Shown: positions 22,573 through 33,562, numbered from the stretch's first letter. The stretch is 64,000 bases of DNA from Artemisia argyi (GCA_030686995.1 CM060697.1:104159272-104223271); one strand, 5' to 3'. The notes: generated from the sequence alone by a model not told the origin. Numbers and translations are program-made.

Positions 22573-24135
22573 GGTTTATCTATTTTGTTTTTGCACTACT
22601 TATCTCTATTTTGCAATGATTTTACGTGAGTTAAGTAATGAATAATGATTATAATATAAATTGTCTGTAAACGCAATAAGCTGACTTTCTATTTAATCCA
22701 CTGAACTAAACTTTGCTGTCACACATGTAAAGTTGTTTGGTATGAAGCTTGTTTGTTATCTACAACAACAACAACATTAGCCAATCCTGCCGGAGCAGGG
22801 TATGGGGAGGTAGAATGCAGATAGATCATACCCCAACCTCAATAAAAACCAGAATAACCTTCGACAAGTGTACGAGTGAGGCTGAGAGGGCACAGATATA
22901 TTTGAAAGTGAAAGTGTGTGAAATCACACAAATAGAGAAACTATGTAAGCATACGACAAATAACATTATAAATTTTTTGAATATTGTCATAAGCAAACAC
23001 GAATGAGAGCATATAATACGTAAAGCACATAAGAGTTATTGCACGTGGTACCTATAATATGATCAAAAATATATATAAAATCATACAAAAAAAAAAGGCA
23101 TATACATAAACCTCATCAAACAACGTACAGTTGCTAAATGTGCACCAGCTGAGTATGATGAGAGCAGAGTCAAAATACTTTTTTCATGTGATGAAAAGTA
23201 TTTGGTCATAGCTGTAAAAGGAAGTAATCTAACACTTGAAGAGGAAGAATCCAATGAACTTGGTCAAAATTCAGTTCATGATTTGGCTGGAGTGAGTTTC
23301 TAGCAGATTACTAAAGTGTGAAACGCGAGGAGGAGGAGAGTTCAAATGTTGAAGCATATTGCCAGCAGTTAGCCTTGCCACTTAGACTGTGATAACAAGA
23401 ATCCCATGTCAAATTCAATGCTGCACTATGTTGGTAAAATTGATCTTTTACCATTTTATAGGACCTTCAATCATATCTATTTTTGAAACCTCATTGACCA
23501 GTCTTACAACCATATTTGTAAAATCCTTTAAACAAGTTAATAAATTCAACTATGACCCCCAGAGATGAGAAGAGTGCATATGTAGTTGGATATTGGCGAA
23601 ACTAATAAATTCACTACAAAGATTTTATCTAGAGACATTACTACATGCTATACTACATTTTGATTTATGGAGATGTTAAAAGTAGCCAGGAAGATTTTTT
23701 GTCATGTTAGCACAAATGCAAAATGTATATACCAAAACTGCCTCATAAATGTGATGTCGTTGTACTTTAGATATGTGTATCAATCAGCTTTGGATGCATA
23801 AATTTTCTATCAATATTGAGTTGACCTCCACTTGGTCTCATATGTACAAATGTCCTACCAAAACTAACTAAACCAAAAAAGCTTTGGTATCAAACTAATC
23901 GGTTGAGTTAGGTTTGGTCTCATGATTCAGTTAACACAAAACATTCAATAAAAGGAAAAGAAAAAACAATAGGATTAATACATTTTCTCACTCTATTAAG
24001 TGTTATAATTATGTTTATTTCTAAAGTATATACTAACAAAGCACACCAATATTAACAGAAGAAAACGATTTCATATAGTACGTAAATGGTACCTACTTAA
24101 CAGAGGGAGTTGTCAATCGACATTAGGAATATCCA
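22573..24135. other. Degenerate repeat DNA with a possible SINE remnant
   Basis: At about 22760-22860 a stretch with CCGGAGCAGGGTATGGGGAG resembles the 3' part of a plant Au-type SINE (low confidence). At 23005-23090 a segment with ACATAAGAGTTATTGCACGT has a diverged relative at about 27540-27630 (ACATAAGACTTATTGCATGT). Nothing coding is recognised. Confidence 0.35.
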
Positions 24136-24769
24136 CTAGTTAAGTTGCAGATCTTTATGGTTTTTTTCCATCCTTGTAATCGAGTTGGATGGATCCAAGG
24201 CACCATGAAATTGAGCAGGGGTTGGTGCAAGTTTATGGTTTTGGCCTTGCTTAAGGAGCTTTTCTATTCTCGATCTTTCTTCTTCTTGCTTCTCACGCAT
24301 AATTTCTTCTCTTACCTTTATTGATATTCTTTCCACTATCATTGGCATCATAGATCTCACAATATTAGTTATTTCAGCGGTTAGTTCAGGACCCTTAATA
24401 TACTGTGGTTCATCTTCGTCATTAGCACTTTTGTTGTTAAGGTGCAGATCTTGAAGGTTTTTTTTCCATCCTAGTAATCGAGTTGGATGGATCCAAGACA
24501 CCATGAAATTGAGCAGGGGTTGGTGCAACTTTATGGTTTTGCCCTTGCTTAAAGAGCTTTTCTTTTCTCAATCTTTCTTCTTCTTGATTCTCACGCATAA
24601 TTTCTTCTCTTACCTTTATTGATATTCTTTCCACTATCATTGGCATCATTGATCTCACAATATTAGTTATTTCAGCAGGTAGTTCAGGACCCTTAAAATA
24701 CTGTGGTTCATCTTCGTCATTAGCACTTTCGTTGTTAAATTGACCACTTGACATTTTATATTGCTGCAA
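24136..24769 (-). pseudogene. Broken Gypsy gag-like gene (copy 2) with a 299-bp tandem duplication
   Basis: On the minus strand the frame starts MSSGQFNNESANDEDEPQYF (ATG at about 24754) and carries GPELPAEITNIVRSMMPMIV, matching copy 1 (GAELTAELTSVLRSMIPMIV), then APTPAQFHGVLDPSNSITRM, which resembles the start of a retrotrans_gag domain. About 299 bp later the same block repeats (GPELTAEITNIVRSMMPMIV), in a different frame because the unit is not a multiple of three. The Gag core that should follow is absent. A TTTTGCAG splice-acceptor-like site lies about 9 bases before the ATG, as in copies 1 and 3. Confidence 0.6.
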
Positions 24770-25453
24770 AATGAGAGATTCAGTTTTCTTTTATAAGATT
24801 TTCATGATTCATTCATTACAAATACAATCATTTAAGCTGAATGCACAAAAATACATACAAAAACTCCTATGTTGTTTTTCGTTACAATAGCTTAATTACT
24901 ATAGTGATCATATGATAATATTTCACCGTAAGTTTCATATATCGTTACTTAAACCAACTAGCATCTGATTTTTTTTACAGGCAAATATAGTAATGTAGCA
25001 AGATACTAGAAGGAAATTTACAAAAAAAGATTACAAGCGGAGTTAGAATCATTAATTAATCCACTCTATCCAATTAATACATGAACTTTTACTTATATTG
25101 GTGACCCACAAATGCGATAAGGTGTTTGGTTTGTTTGACGATAGTCCTTTTGTGGAGGCTTTCAAATCAAAGCATAACTTATCTGCGTGTTGGTTGAATG
25201 ACAGGCATCAAAACAGGCCTTGGAAGATTTCCTAAGATTTCTCGATTCGGGATTATCATCTGTTAGAATTCAAAATTCACAAATTGACAAACATGGTCTG
25301 ATCATGTAATGCTATATTGTGAGACCTCAAATCATCATAAAATAAAATAAAAACATCAATCAAGTAATTCAAGTTCTATATATAATAGAATCATGTACGA
25401 CATATGGACTTCGTTTTATCATCAAAACAATACTGTGAAAACCTATTTGCCTT

Positions 25454-25498
<45 letters not shown>

Positions 25499-25589
25499 GA
25501 TACTTACCTTTAATTATGAACAGACCCTAGCTCGCCTTTGAATTTTCCTAAGTTCACCTATTCACGATGAGTTTATTATTTATATGAGA
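24770..25589. other. Noncoding DNA with a long A run
   Basis: No gene seen. A run of about 38 A lies at about 25459-25496. It could be the tail of a retroposed element, but no body or target duplication was found. Confidence 0.5.
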
Positions 25590-26008
25590 CTAGACGAGTA
25601 CCCGCGCATAGCAACGGGATTTTATAGCGCCAGATAGTTTTAGTGATAAAAAAATGTTTATGGGTTATAAACGAAAAATAGTAAAAGTTTGAGGATTTGA
25701 GGATTAAACATAATATTTGAAACCCGGTTCGACTCGGTTGAACCGTTCCGGTCGAAAAATGGGTCAATTTAAACCAGTTCATCTCAACGGGGTGGGTTGA
25801 AAAAACAGGTCAAATTAAATTGGGTCAAACCGCTGGGTTTGAAGCATCCCGGGTCAACCCGGTTTTTAATGTGTATTAACAGTTTTCCTTTTGAAACATA
25901 TGTTTCCAACATTTCCTATTTTAGTTCAATATTTCCTTTTTAATTTTTTCAACATTTCACTTTTTTGACTTTTCACTTTTACCATTTTTCTATTATAGAT
26001 AGTATAGA
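25590..26008 (-). mobile_element. Non-autonomous Helitron
   Basis: On the minus strand the element begins TCTATACTATCTATAATAG and ends with a short hairpin (CCCG...CGGG) followed by TACTCGTCTAG and a T. TC start, 3' hairpin and CTAG(T) end are the Helitron signature, and flanking A and T are present. The 419-bp body is noncoding, with repeats of GGTTGAACC-like words. Confidence 0.7.
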
Positions 26009-26078
26009 TTTGGTGGGGCAAACTGATCGGGATTCTTTATTCAGTGGATTACTATGTTTTAATTATACTAGTTATAAT

Positions 26079-26123
<45 letters not shown>

Positions 26124-27048
26124 ATTTTTTGAATAATATATTTTTATTTACTAAAAAACAAATAATTTAATCTTTGTTTTGTTTGATTTATGATGTTTAA
26201 TTATAGTTTTTTTTTTTTTATTATTAAAGATAATTATTTAAAAATTTTAATTCTATTGTAAATTGCATTTTATCTATATTTTTTGTATTTATCTTCTACT
26301 TTTGATGATTCAATAATCTTTCGTGGGCGAAACAGAGGATATCTCGATTAGGGAGAAAACGGGAAAATCCCATATGACCTAATATATCTGACAAGTCGCA
26401 CTATATGTCAACCCAAGATGCATCTTCCTCTCCAGGACTTCGAAAAGGTACTTTTGGAACACAATAGGCATTAAATGAAAGAAAAAAGAAAAAAGAACTA
26501 AGTACTATATTTTACTTTGATGTGGAAACGTAACAAAGCCTTTATTATCTTTATAAAATTCTACTTTATCCTAATCATATTTTATTCAGAATTAGAAAAA
26601 TTGATAAAGAAAGTCAGAAAAAAATAAGGGAAAAATATTAGGAATAATGTCCTCTAATAATGAACAAGTATGGGCACATTTGCTCATATAAAATCGCATT
26701 AACCTCCACATTGCGTATTGGTACTTATCGAGTATAGAATAAATCTGCTTCTCTTTGTTCATATGAACAAAATTGTTCCATTATTACCAACAGAATAGAA
26801 CAAATATGAACCCTTACGTTGAAATAAGCAAATGTTACCTAATAAGAAAATAATTTTTTTTTTTTAAATAAAATTGTTACTAAATAAGGTGTGGTTCCAA
26901 TTTTTTTGAAATGAAAAATTCCAATAGAGGTTTTGTTTTATTATATAAATAAAAGATTTTAATTTTTGTGGGATTTTTTAAGTACAAGGTTTTGTTTATG
27001 TGGCACATATAATTATTGTTTATCAAACTATAATTAGAGATTAAAGTT
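26009..27048. other. Noncoding AT-rich DNA with a long T run
   Basis: A run of about 37 T lies at about 26083-26119. No coding or element structure is recognised. Confidence 0.5.
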
Positions 27049-27249
27049 TTTTTGGTTTTGCTAAGCACAACTTATATGACTTTAATTGTAATTGATACCA
27101 AACATTCCAAGTTTAACAATACCTTCTTTTATAAATAAAATCATTTAATATGTACAAAAATGAAATTAATCAGTTAATTAAATGCTATTTTTATACAAAT
27201 TATAAGACTTAACCACAACTCATAGGATTGTGGTTAGCAAAACCAAAAA
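27049..27249. mobile_element. Possible MITE (inverted repeat of about 25-30 bp)
   Basis: The left arm TTTTTGGTTTTGCTAAGCAC and the complement of the right arm TTTTTGGTTTTGCTAACCAC pair across a 201-bp AT-rich segment. A target duplication could not be fixed, so the class is unknown. Confidence 0.4.
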
Positions 27250-28337
27250 TGTACTTTTAGTTAAATGTGATTTTTAATCAGATGTACTCGTGTTTTCTTT
27301 TTTTCAATTATTTAAAACGATGTCTCGAGGGAACTCGTTAAATAAACCTTATAATTGTTTATCGTTATATAATTATGCATGGTAAGTGTGGTTTATGTGA
27401 CCACTTGATGTTAGCGAAAGTATATATGAAGCATACGCGGTCATTTAATCCTGGCTATATGTTTTAGCAATTGTAGAGTCCAAGACTGCAAGGGTAGTTA
27501 CTTACAATATGATTAGAACTACAAATGAGATTGTAGAATACGTAGAGTACATAAGACTTATTGCATGTGGTACCTACAATATGATTAGAACTACAAATAA
27601 AATCATACAGAAAAATGTATACATAAGCATAAGCGCATACAAGCATGATAAACATAAAGGCATACACACATAATAAAAATAAAAATATAAAAAGACATAT
27701 GTGATCATAAAAGCATCAGCTATATGGTTCTAGACCTAAAAGCAGAGGCAAATATTTAAACATTAGGCTTATAACACTACTAAAAATAACCTACTAAAAC
27801 TAACTTAGAAAACCTAAACGACCTATACCTTCTAGCCGCCTATTATAATTTAACTCTCCATGCGTTCCTATCATAGGTCATTAAATCTTGTTGACAAATT
27901 TGTTTATATGCATGCAAGGATGGAATATGACATAGAAAAGTTCAACACATATCATAAAAGTTCTCTAAATATTAAATAATAATATTATTTTATTAGATCA
28001 AATTATTTCGTTATACGGTTTCATTGCGTGTGCTCAAGGTATAAGTTTCGTATAAATTTATCGCCATGCTAATAAGTACTTTGATTTAAGTTATTTTCTT
28101 TCTAAGAGGTGAAATAGAATAACCCAGTGGAAGCGTACACAGACAAATCCTGGCTATTCATAATAAGACCTGCCAAGCCGCGGCTCAAGCTAGAGTTATC
28201 TCAACTTGTCTAAATCCCTACTTAAACTAAAAACGATACTCTAAGATGTAACAATCATAGATATGGTATTTTCGTATATATACTACTACTTTACAAGTTT
28301 TGATAGTGAATATGATTTGTGTTATGATATGTTGCAG
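27250..28337. other. Noncoding DNA with a short internal duplication
   Basis: ACAATATGATTAGAACTACA occurs twice (about 27505 and 27578), about 73 bp apart. No upstream exon of the GILT-like fragment could be identified here. Confidence 0.4.
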
Positions 28338-28749
28338 CTTGAACTACAATTTGCTGACGGAACAAACCATCTCAACCCTCCTCATAGATTTCTACCATGG
28401 GTTCTAGTCAACAGCCACTCACTTCAAGAGGTCAATTATCTTTTTTTATTATTAGAAACATCAAATTATATAGCAATAACATTTCGCTGACATAGAACAA
28501 TAAACCAGGTGAAGTTGTTATAAATAATATGGTATGAGATTGTATACTACCACATATATACAACTGTTGCTGCAGTATTACGGGAATTTTGTTGCATATA
28601 TCTACAAAGCCTACAAGGGACAAAACAAACCGAAAGCTTGCGAGCAATATGTACTCAGGACCAATTCTTCTAAAGAGACTAACTCTAGCTATCAAGTTTA
28701 TTATCGTGGTGAAAACGAGCACTCCATACCATTCAACTATAACTTCTAA
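28338..28749 (+). pseudogene. Two 3' exons of a GILT-family thiol reductase gene
   Basis: Exon 28338-28430 (after TTGCAG) and exon 28576-28749 (after GCTGCAG) join in frame. The first reads LELQFADGTNHLNPPHRFLP followed by WVLVNSHSLQE; the second begins YYGNFVAYIYKAYKG and ends with a stop at 28747-28749. Both match the C-terminal half of plant gamma-interferon-responsive lysosomal thiol reductase proteins (NPPH...PWV.VN..L...Y.NFV.Y.C.AYKG). Those enzymes reduce disulfides through an N-terminal CXXC in the secretory or vacuolar pathway. No signal peptide or CXXC exon was found upstream, and the usual Cys in the YVC.AY segment is Ile here. This looks like a 5'-truncated fragment, although distant upstream exons cannot be fully excluded. 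Confidence 0.65.
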
Positions 28750-28895
28750 TACATAACTTATACTATAAGTTACCAAATCATAATTTCTATGGATTTAAAC
28801 ACCTACCTTTGGAACATAATTAACTAGAGTACAAGGCAATGTTACTGTGGTTTATCTAAAGCACACAGCAAGCTTGTGCTAGTTATGGAAAATTC

Positions 28896-29192
28896 TTGTG
28901 TGAAACCAAGTTGTTAATGTGTCCTCCGAATAACTTTTTTGGAGTAGCCATTGATGCCGTAGGGATAAAAAAGATGGTTAACGTATACTACATAGTTGCT
29001 CTCACGGTGTCACCAAAAGTGCTAAATGCTTTTGATATTTCAAAACTCATTCAAAATTTGGTAACTACTACTTCTAGTTTGTACAATGAGTACCAACAAT
29101 TTACTCTTTTCAACAAGTTAAAGCAATCAATCATGCCAAAAACACTATGGAAACATATTTGTGACAAAGTTGAAACACATAGGGTAATCTGA
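28896..29192 (+). other. Unrecognised open frame of 98 codons
   Basis: The translation (LMCPPNNFFGVAIDAVGIKK near the start, KTLWKHICDKVETHRV at the end) matches no family I know. Its composition is not low complexity, so it may be a fragment of a real exon or gene remnant, but nothing else supports that. Its last 28 bases lie in the left arm of an inverted repeat. Confidence 0.25.
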
Positions 29193-29655
29193 ATCGATTA
29201 AATTATATCATTCTTAATAATTTAAACTATTCCATCTTTATCGTACATATATTATTTAAGCATGTTACCTTATGGAGAAGCGTTAGGATAATCACTTGCT
29301 TATTTTGACCCTTTTTCTATACATCCTAATCTATATCATTAAAACTATATTCGTCAATATTTAAAACTGTTAAGAATTAGATGCTAATACATGAAGAAAA
29401 CAACAAGTGTGTAAATATTATAGAGAAGTGTATGTGAAACAGATTGGGATAAATCAAAGATAAGCCGAATAAAACACACCATGTGGCACCAATCACATTC
29501 ATAATGAAAAAAGTAACGCTCTCGGCCATACCACTACAAGAGTGTTTGCAGGATACTAAACTGTTCACATGACTATAACACGCCTAATCTTTCTCCAAAT
29601 AGGACAAAAATGAATATGTTAATTGATTCAGATTACCCTATGTGTTTCAACTTTG
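29165..29655. repeat. Inverted repeat with arms of about 37 bp
   Basis: CAAAGTTGAAACACATAGGG at about 29165, extended by TAATCTGAATC, recurs as its complement at about 29619-29655, with one mismatch near the inner end. About 420 bp lie between the arms. No convincing target duplication was seen. Confidence 0.5.
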
Positions 29656-30083
29656 GATAGTAATAGGCACACAGAGGATACCATATACAAAATGACAATA
29701 TCGGTGGTTTTTGCTTTATATTTATTAAATTTGTTGCTCTATTGTAAACAGATAAGCATAATATTACTACAGAAACAAGGACAGAATACAGGAACACACA
29801 AATGGATAAATCTGTTAGAAGCAGAAAAAGATGTTTGCTATTTAGGATACTGAGGGAACATGCTATGAAAATAGACACATAACAACCACATGAAACATAT
29901 TAAGAAGTTAGCGGTTGGGCATGCAAATTTCCTGAAACATGACAGCAGAGTTTCATGGCTCAGAAGAACGCGCAAATAACAAAGCCGCCATTGTACAAAA
30001 CAACTAGTTTAGTTTAAGCAGCAGTGTTAACCAAAAGGGATCAAATAGAATAACGAGACAAGAAGAAATTTCTCCCAAATCTT
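29656..30083. other. Noncoding DNA downstream of the frameshifted coiled-coil copy
   Basis: No element or gene is recognised. Short open frames here are on both strands and match nothing known. Confidence 0.4.
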
Positions 30084-30455
30084 TTAACTACATACAGACG
30101 ACGAAGTGTGAATGATTTCTTTCCTCTTCTTCTTCATCTTGTTCATCATCTCCTCTTCTAGATCTGCTGCATTCTTCATCCTCCTCTTCATCTCGGCTTC
30201 GGCAGCAAAAATCTCCCTAAGCTCTTTTGTTTTCTTCTTCATCATATTGGTGTACGCATCAATTCCCATTAGTTGACGTTTTTATGTTCACGTGCCTCCA
30301 CTTCAACAAAATCGTGAAATAGTTCTTCCTGTGATTTGTTACTAGGAGGAGGACATAAATTCTGCTTCAGACAAGTAAGGTATGTCCAACGGCAACCCTT
30401 TCTCCTTCAAAATATCTTTCCACAAACGATCTTCTTCAGCCGCCGACATCGACAT
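30084..30455 (-). pseudogene. Frameshifted copy of the coiled-coil gene at 39724-40179
   Basis: From ATG at 30455 the frame reads MSMSAAEEDRLWKDILKEKG, nearly identical to the start of the ORF at 40179. One extra base shortly after LPYLS shifts the frame to a TAG. A compensating one-base loss just before the QLMG region restores it, and the C-terminal part (REIFAAEAEMKRRM, DLEEEMMNKMKKKRKEI) can be followed to 30084. The 5' leader (CTCTCTCTCAATCTCAAAA, then TACTACTATTAGGGTTTC) is shared with the intact copy, so this is a segmental duplicate rather than a processed copy. Confidence 0.65.
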
Positions 30456-30922
30456 CTAGCCTCTCTCTCAATCTCAAAATCAATAATTACTACTATTAGG
30501 GTTTCTTTCTTGCCCCTTTATTTATCTAGTAGACGAGTTACATTACCACCCCCTTGTCATTATATCTATACTTACTCAACCCTCATTTTGTAAAATAATA
30601 AATAAATATGGAAACTCACTTTTGGCCAATCGCTGGATTCGATTAACCAATGATAGGGTATGATTTTGCAATTGAGCCTTCTCATTGAATTTTTAAGTGT
30701 TTTGAAATTATACTTCTTACAACTTTGCCATTAACATGTATCGGTTGTTGTGTATCTATCAGGTTTCAAATAAGGCTAGTGTAAAATTTAGCTTTTTGAG
30801 GAATCTTTGATTACTAAATTATGTAAAATTTTAAATAAATTTATGATTGGTGCAAAGCTGTGACTACATCACAATAATAACTATAGCAAAGGTGTCCATT
30901 GACTCATTGAGTTTGCTGTCAT
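30456..30922. other. Leader of the frameshifted copy and unassigned DNA
   Basis: The first 130 bases match the 5' leader region of the gene at 39724-40179. The rest up to the target duplication GAACA (30923-30927) is unassigned. Confidence 0.5.
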
Positions 30923-30927
30923 GAACA

Positions 30928-31361
30928 TGTTTCACAGGATGGTTGCCAACTTGTTTTGATTTCATTATGTGTTTGTAATTAACCATGGTATCTGTGTGAA
31001 TTTCGTTTGTGCAGATTTGTGCAAAGAAAGTAAAGTAAGAACAAACAAGTTTCTATAATAAGGACTTTTATTATATCGAAGAGTTAACATATGTTTTCAG
31101 TTAGAAAACATATTTATACATGATTAAGAGTCATAACCCTTCCTTAAACGTCACAACTATACTAATGACAGTTATTTCCAACAGACACAACGTTTGGCAA
31201 ATAACTGTCTATAACTAACTTAACCGTCTATAATACTTGACCCATACATACAATAATATTCGACCCAAACTTAACTAGTAATTACATAAACTAAAGTTTA
31301 ATACTAATAATAATAAACTGCAAATGGTCTTCTTGATCTTTGAAGCATTATCTGGTCTACA
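30928..31361 (-). repeat. 3' LTR of the ARID-carrying element
   Basis: 434 bp, with a TATAAATA box on the minus strand at 31111-31118. Same length as the other LTR and no difference found on reading. Confidence 0.9.
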
Positions 31362-31419
31362 TCTCCCTCTTAATGCTTGAAATATCAAGGTTTCAACTTG
31401 TGAGTGCTTCATCATTTCT

Positions 31420-31662
31420 TCACACAATGACATCAAAGTCATTGCTACTTGCATTGCTTGACCCTTCTTCATCTGTACTTGCATTTCCAACACCAATACG
31501 GTTCTCATGTTGTTCTGTGTACCCGTCCCTAACTGTCCCTTCATGTGTACTTTCAAAGCTGTCTGGGTTGATTTCTTCTGCATTCATACTGCTATCACCC
31601 TTCTTTTCTAATGCTTTCTCTGTCCATGATACTTGGTTGTCAATCTTTAATTGCTTCACCAT
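31420..31662 (-). pseudogene. Detached C-terminal tail of the ARID-element protein
   Basis: This 80-codon frame overlaps the end of the main ORF in another frame. It is acidic and Ser/Asn-rich (RIGVGNASTDEEGSSNASSN, ending DFDVIV), a plausible C-terminal tail. The main ORF stops where GATTGACAACCAAG occurs twice 33 bases apart, so a short deletion or shift probably separated the tail from the ARID domain. Confidence 0.4.
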
Positions 31663-33001
31663 CCTTGGTTGTCAATCCATGCATTTGTGCAATCACCCCC
31701 CACTTGTTACTTAATGTGACTGCCACATAGCCTCCAAGGCTATCTACTTGTTTCAATAAGGCCAGCAAATCAATCTTCATCACTCCAATCATTGGTGGTA
31801 TCTCATCCAGTGAATTGTAATTAAGATACACCAAGTAAAACCATTTTAACATATCAACGAACTTCTTACTAAGCACTTCCCAATTCTTAAACACTATGGT
31901 ATCCTTTTTGAGCAAATTCATGAAAGATAAGAATCTAGTAAATGAATTAACTTTTAATGCATAAAGAGTACCATTCCAACTGATGTAATCATCATCTATG
32001 TAGTCGTGCTCATCATTTCTATCCACATTCAATTCGTCCAAGCCTCTAATCAGGGAACACTCTTCCTTGGGATCCAATGAGTCGAAATAGCCTTCCAAGT
32101 ATCTATTATGATCTGCTATGACATGTTTTGGTCCCCAAATCTTATCTAAATCATCTGGTTTTGTCCCCTCTTCCTTTTCCTCTTCTGTCCATTCTTCATC
32201 AAATAGATATTTGATACTGCACTTGTTATCTTCCATGTTCACCACATATCCTTGTTCTTTCAACAAATCGAGACTAAGAATATTCAATGAAACCTCTGGT
32301 GTATACTGCACGTTTGGTACCACAAGTATTCCATTTCCAGTTTCAATCGATACATGCCCAATCCCATATGAAAATATAAATTTTCTTTCTGTCTCTTCTT
32401 TGCCAATCATTTTGAATTTGTACTTGATCTTCTTGAAGAGTTTCCTTCTTGGGCATAAATGGAATTTGTATTTGTTGCTTACATACCAGATTTCGTTCCA
32501 TGTTTTCAGATTCGTCCCTTCTATCATGTAATCACCAATAACGTGTACAGTCTCTGGATATTTGGCTTCTTCATCAATAACATTTGATGTAGTAAATGCT
32601 TCTTGATTCAATTCTGCAACAGCAATTCGTTTCCTACTTTCACATGCCCAGAAAGCATGTCCCTTTTCTTTGCATATGTAGCATTTCGAATTCCTTTCTC
32701 TCCTTGTCTTCTTCTTTGCAGCCTTCTGATCCTTCTCAATTCTGCCTTCATTATACGCTTTGTTCTCTAACACTTCTTTCAAAAGTATCTCTTTGCCTTT
32801 GGGAGAAATACTAGTCTTCCTTGTGTTCCATTGATAAAGTCTGTTGGGTGTTTCTCTTAGAAGATATCTACCAGTGTAGAATCCTCCATCAATGGATGAA
32901 GTTGGCAAATCCCATGGTCGAGAGCCGTAGCTCTGATACCAATGTTTCACAGGATGGTTGCCAACTTGTTTTGATTTCATTATGTGTTTGTAATTAACCA
33001 T
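31640..33001 (-). CDS. CCHC zinc knuckle, dead protease-like and ARID DNA-binding protein
   Basis: 453 codons on the minus strand. The first ATG lies inside the 5' LTR, and the frame runs through the primer-binding site (KHWYQSYGS), so the true start may be different. Visible parts: a basic region; a Gag-type CCHC knuckle CYICKEKGHAFWAC (residues 107-120); a Copia protease-like segment (about 170-265, ending VPNVQYTPEVSLNILSLDLL) in which the catalytic D-S/T-G after WY is replaced by VSN (WYVSN, 172-176); an acidic linker; and an ARID domain (about 380-453: FYLVYLN, IPPMIG, KIDLLALLKQVDSLGGY, NKWGVIAQMHGL). ARID binds DNA, usually AT-rich, in chromatin regulators. The stop falls within the last ARID helix, so the domain is slightly short. 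Whether it is translated or functional is unknown. Confidence 0.75.
   Translation of the reverse strand: MVNYKHIMKSKQVGNHPVKHWYQSYGSRPWDLPTSSIDGGFYTGRYLLRETPNRLYQWNTRKTSISPKGKEILLKEVLENKAYNEGRIEKDQKAAKKKTRRERNSKCYICKEKGHAFWACESRKRIAVAELNQEAFTTSNVIDEEAKYPETVHVIGDYMIEGTNLKTWNEIWYVSNKYKFHLCPRRKLFKKIKYKFKMIGKEETERKFIFSYGIGHVSIETGNGILVVPNVQYTPEVSLNILSLDLLKEQGYVVNMEDNKCSIKYLFDEEWTEEEKEEGTKPDDLDKIWGPKHVIADHNRYLEGYFDSLDPKEECSLIRGLDELNVDRNDEHDYIDDDYISWNGTLYALKVNSFTRFLSFMNLLKKDTIVFKNWEVLSKKFVDMLKWFYLVYLNYNSLDEIPPMIGVMKIDLLALLKQVDSLGGYVAVTLSNKWGVIAQMHGLTTKDGEAIKD
32930..32941 (-). other. Primer-binding site of the ARID-carrying element
   Basis: The minus strand reads TGGTATCAGAGC, complementary to the 3' end of initiator Met-tRNA and one base from the LTR. 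It is the standard Copia site. Confidence 0.85.
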
Positions 33002-33376
33002 GGTATCTGTGTGAATTTCGTTTGTGCAGATTTGTGCAAAGAAAGTAAAGTAAGAACAAACAAGTTTCTATAATAAGGACTTTTATTATATCGAAGAGTT
33101 AACATATGTTTTCAGTTAGAAAACATATTTATACATGATTAAGAGTCATAACCCTTCCTTAAACGTCACAACTATACTAATGACAGTTATTTCCAACAGA
33201 CACAACGTTTGGCAAATAACTGTCTATAACTAACTTAACCGTCTATAATACTTGACCCATACATACAATAATATTCGACCCAAACTTAACTAGTAATTAC
33301 ATAAACTAAAGTTTAATACTAATAATAATAAACTGCAAATGGTCTTCTTGATCTTTGAAGCATTATCTGGTCTACA
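32943..33376 (-). repeat. 5' LTR of the ARID-carrying element
   Basis: 434 bp, TATAAATA on the minus strand at 33126-33133. It contains the ATG (33001) used by the longest frame. Confidence 0.9.
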
Positions 33377-33562
33377 GAACATAATCGAGAAAGGAACTCC
33401 AAATCAGAACCAGAACAACACATAGCTCGAATAAGTATAAATGGCGTGAAATCGTGAATGTACTATAAGGAAGGTTTAAAGAAGTTGTGTGAACTTTGAA
33501 TGATAATGGTTTAAATAAGGAGCATATGATATAACGATGCAAGGGTATTAGAATAGAATAGA

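Larger units (their letters stand above)
30928..33376 (-). mobile_element. Non-autonomous LTR retrotransposon carrying a CCHC-ARID ORF
   Basis: Two 434-bp direct repeats (30928-31361 and 32943-33376) appear identical by eye and are flanked by the 5-bp duplication GAACA (30923-30927 and 33377-33381). In minus orientation the LTR is TGTAGACCAG...CCTGTGAAACA. The primer-binding site TGGTATCAGAGC (initiator Met) lies at 32930-32941 and the polypurine tract AAGAGGGAGA at 31362-31371, so all cis signals for reverse transcription are present. The 1.6-kb interior holds no reverse transcriptase, integrase or RNase H. Identical LTRs imply very recent insertion, so a Copia element elsewhere presumably supplies enzymes. 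Confidence 0.9.

Noticed and set aside
25459..25496. Poly(A) run as a LINE or processed-gene tail
   Set aside because: No upstream body and no target duplication could be found.
28432..28776. 114-codon minus-strand frame
   Set aside because: Opposite the GILT exon and intron; the plus-strand reading is clearly the coding one.
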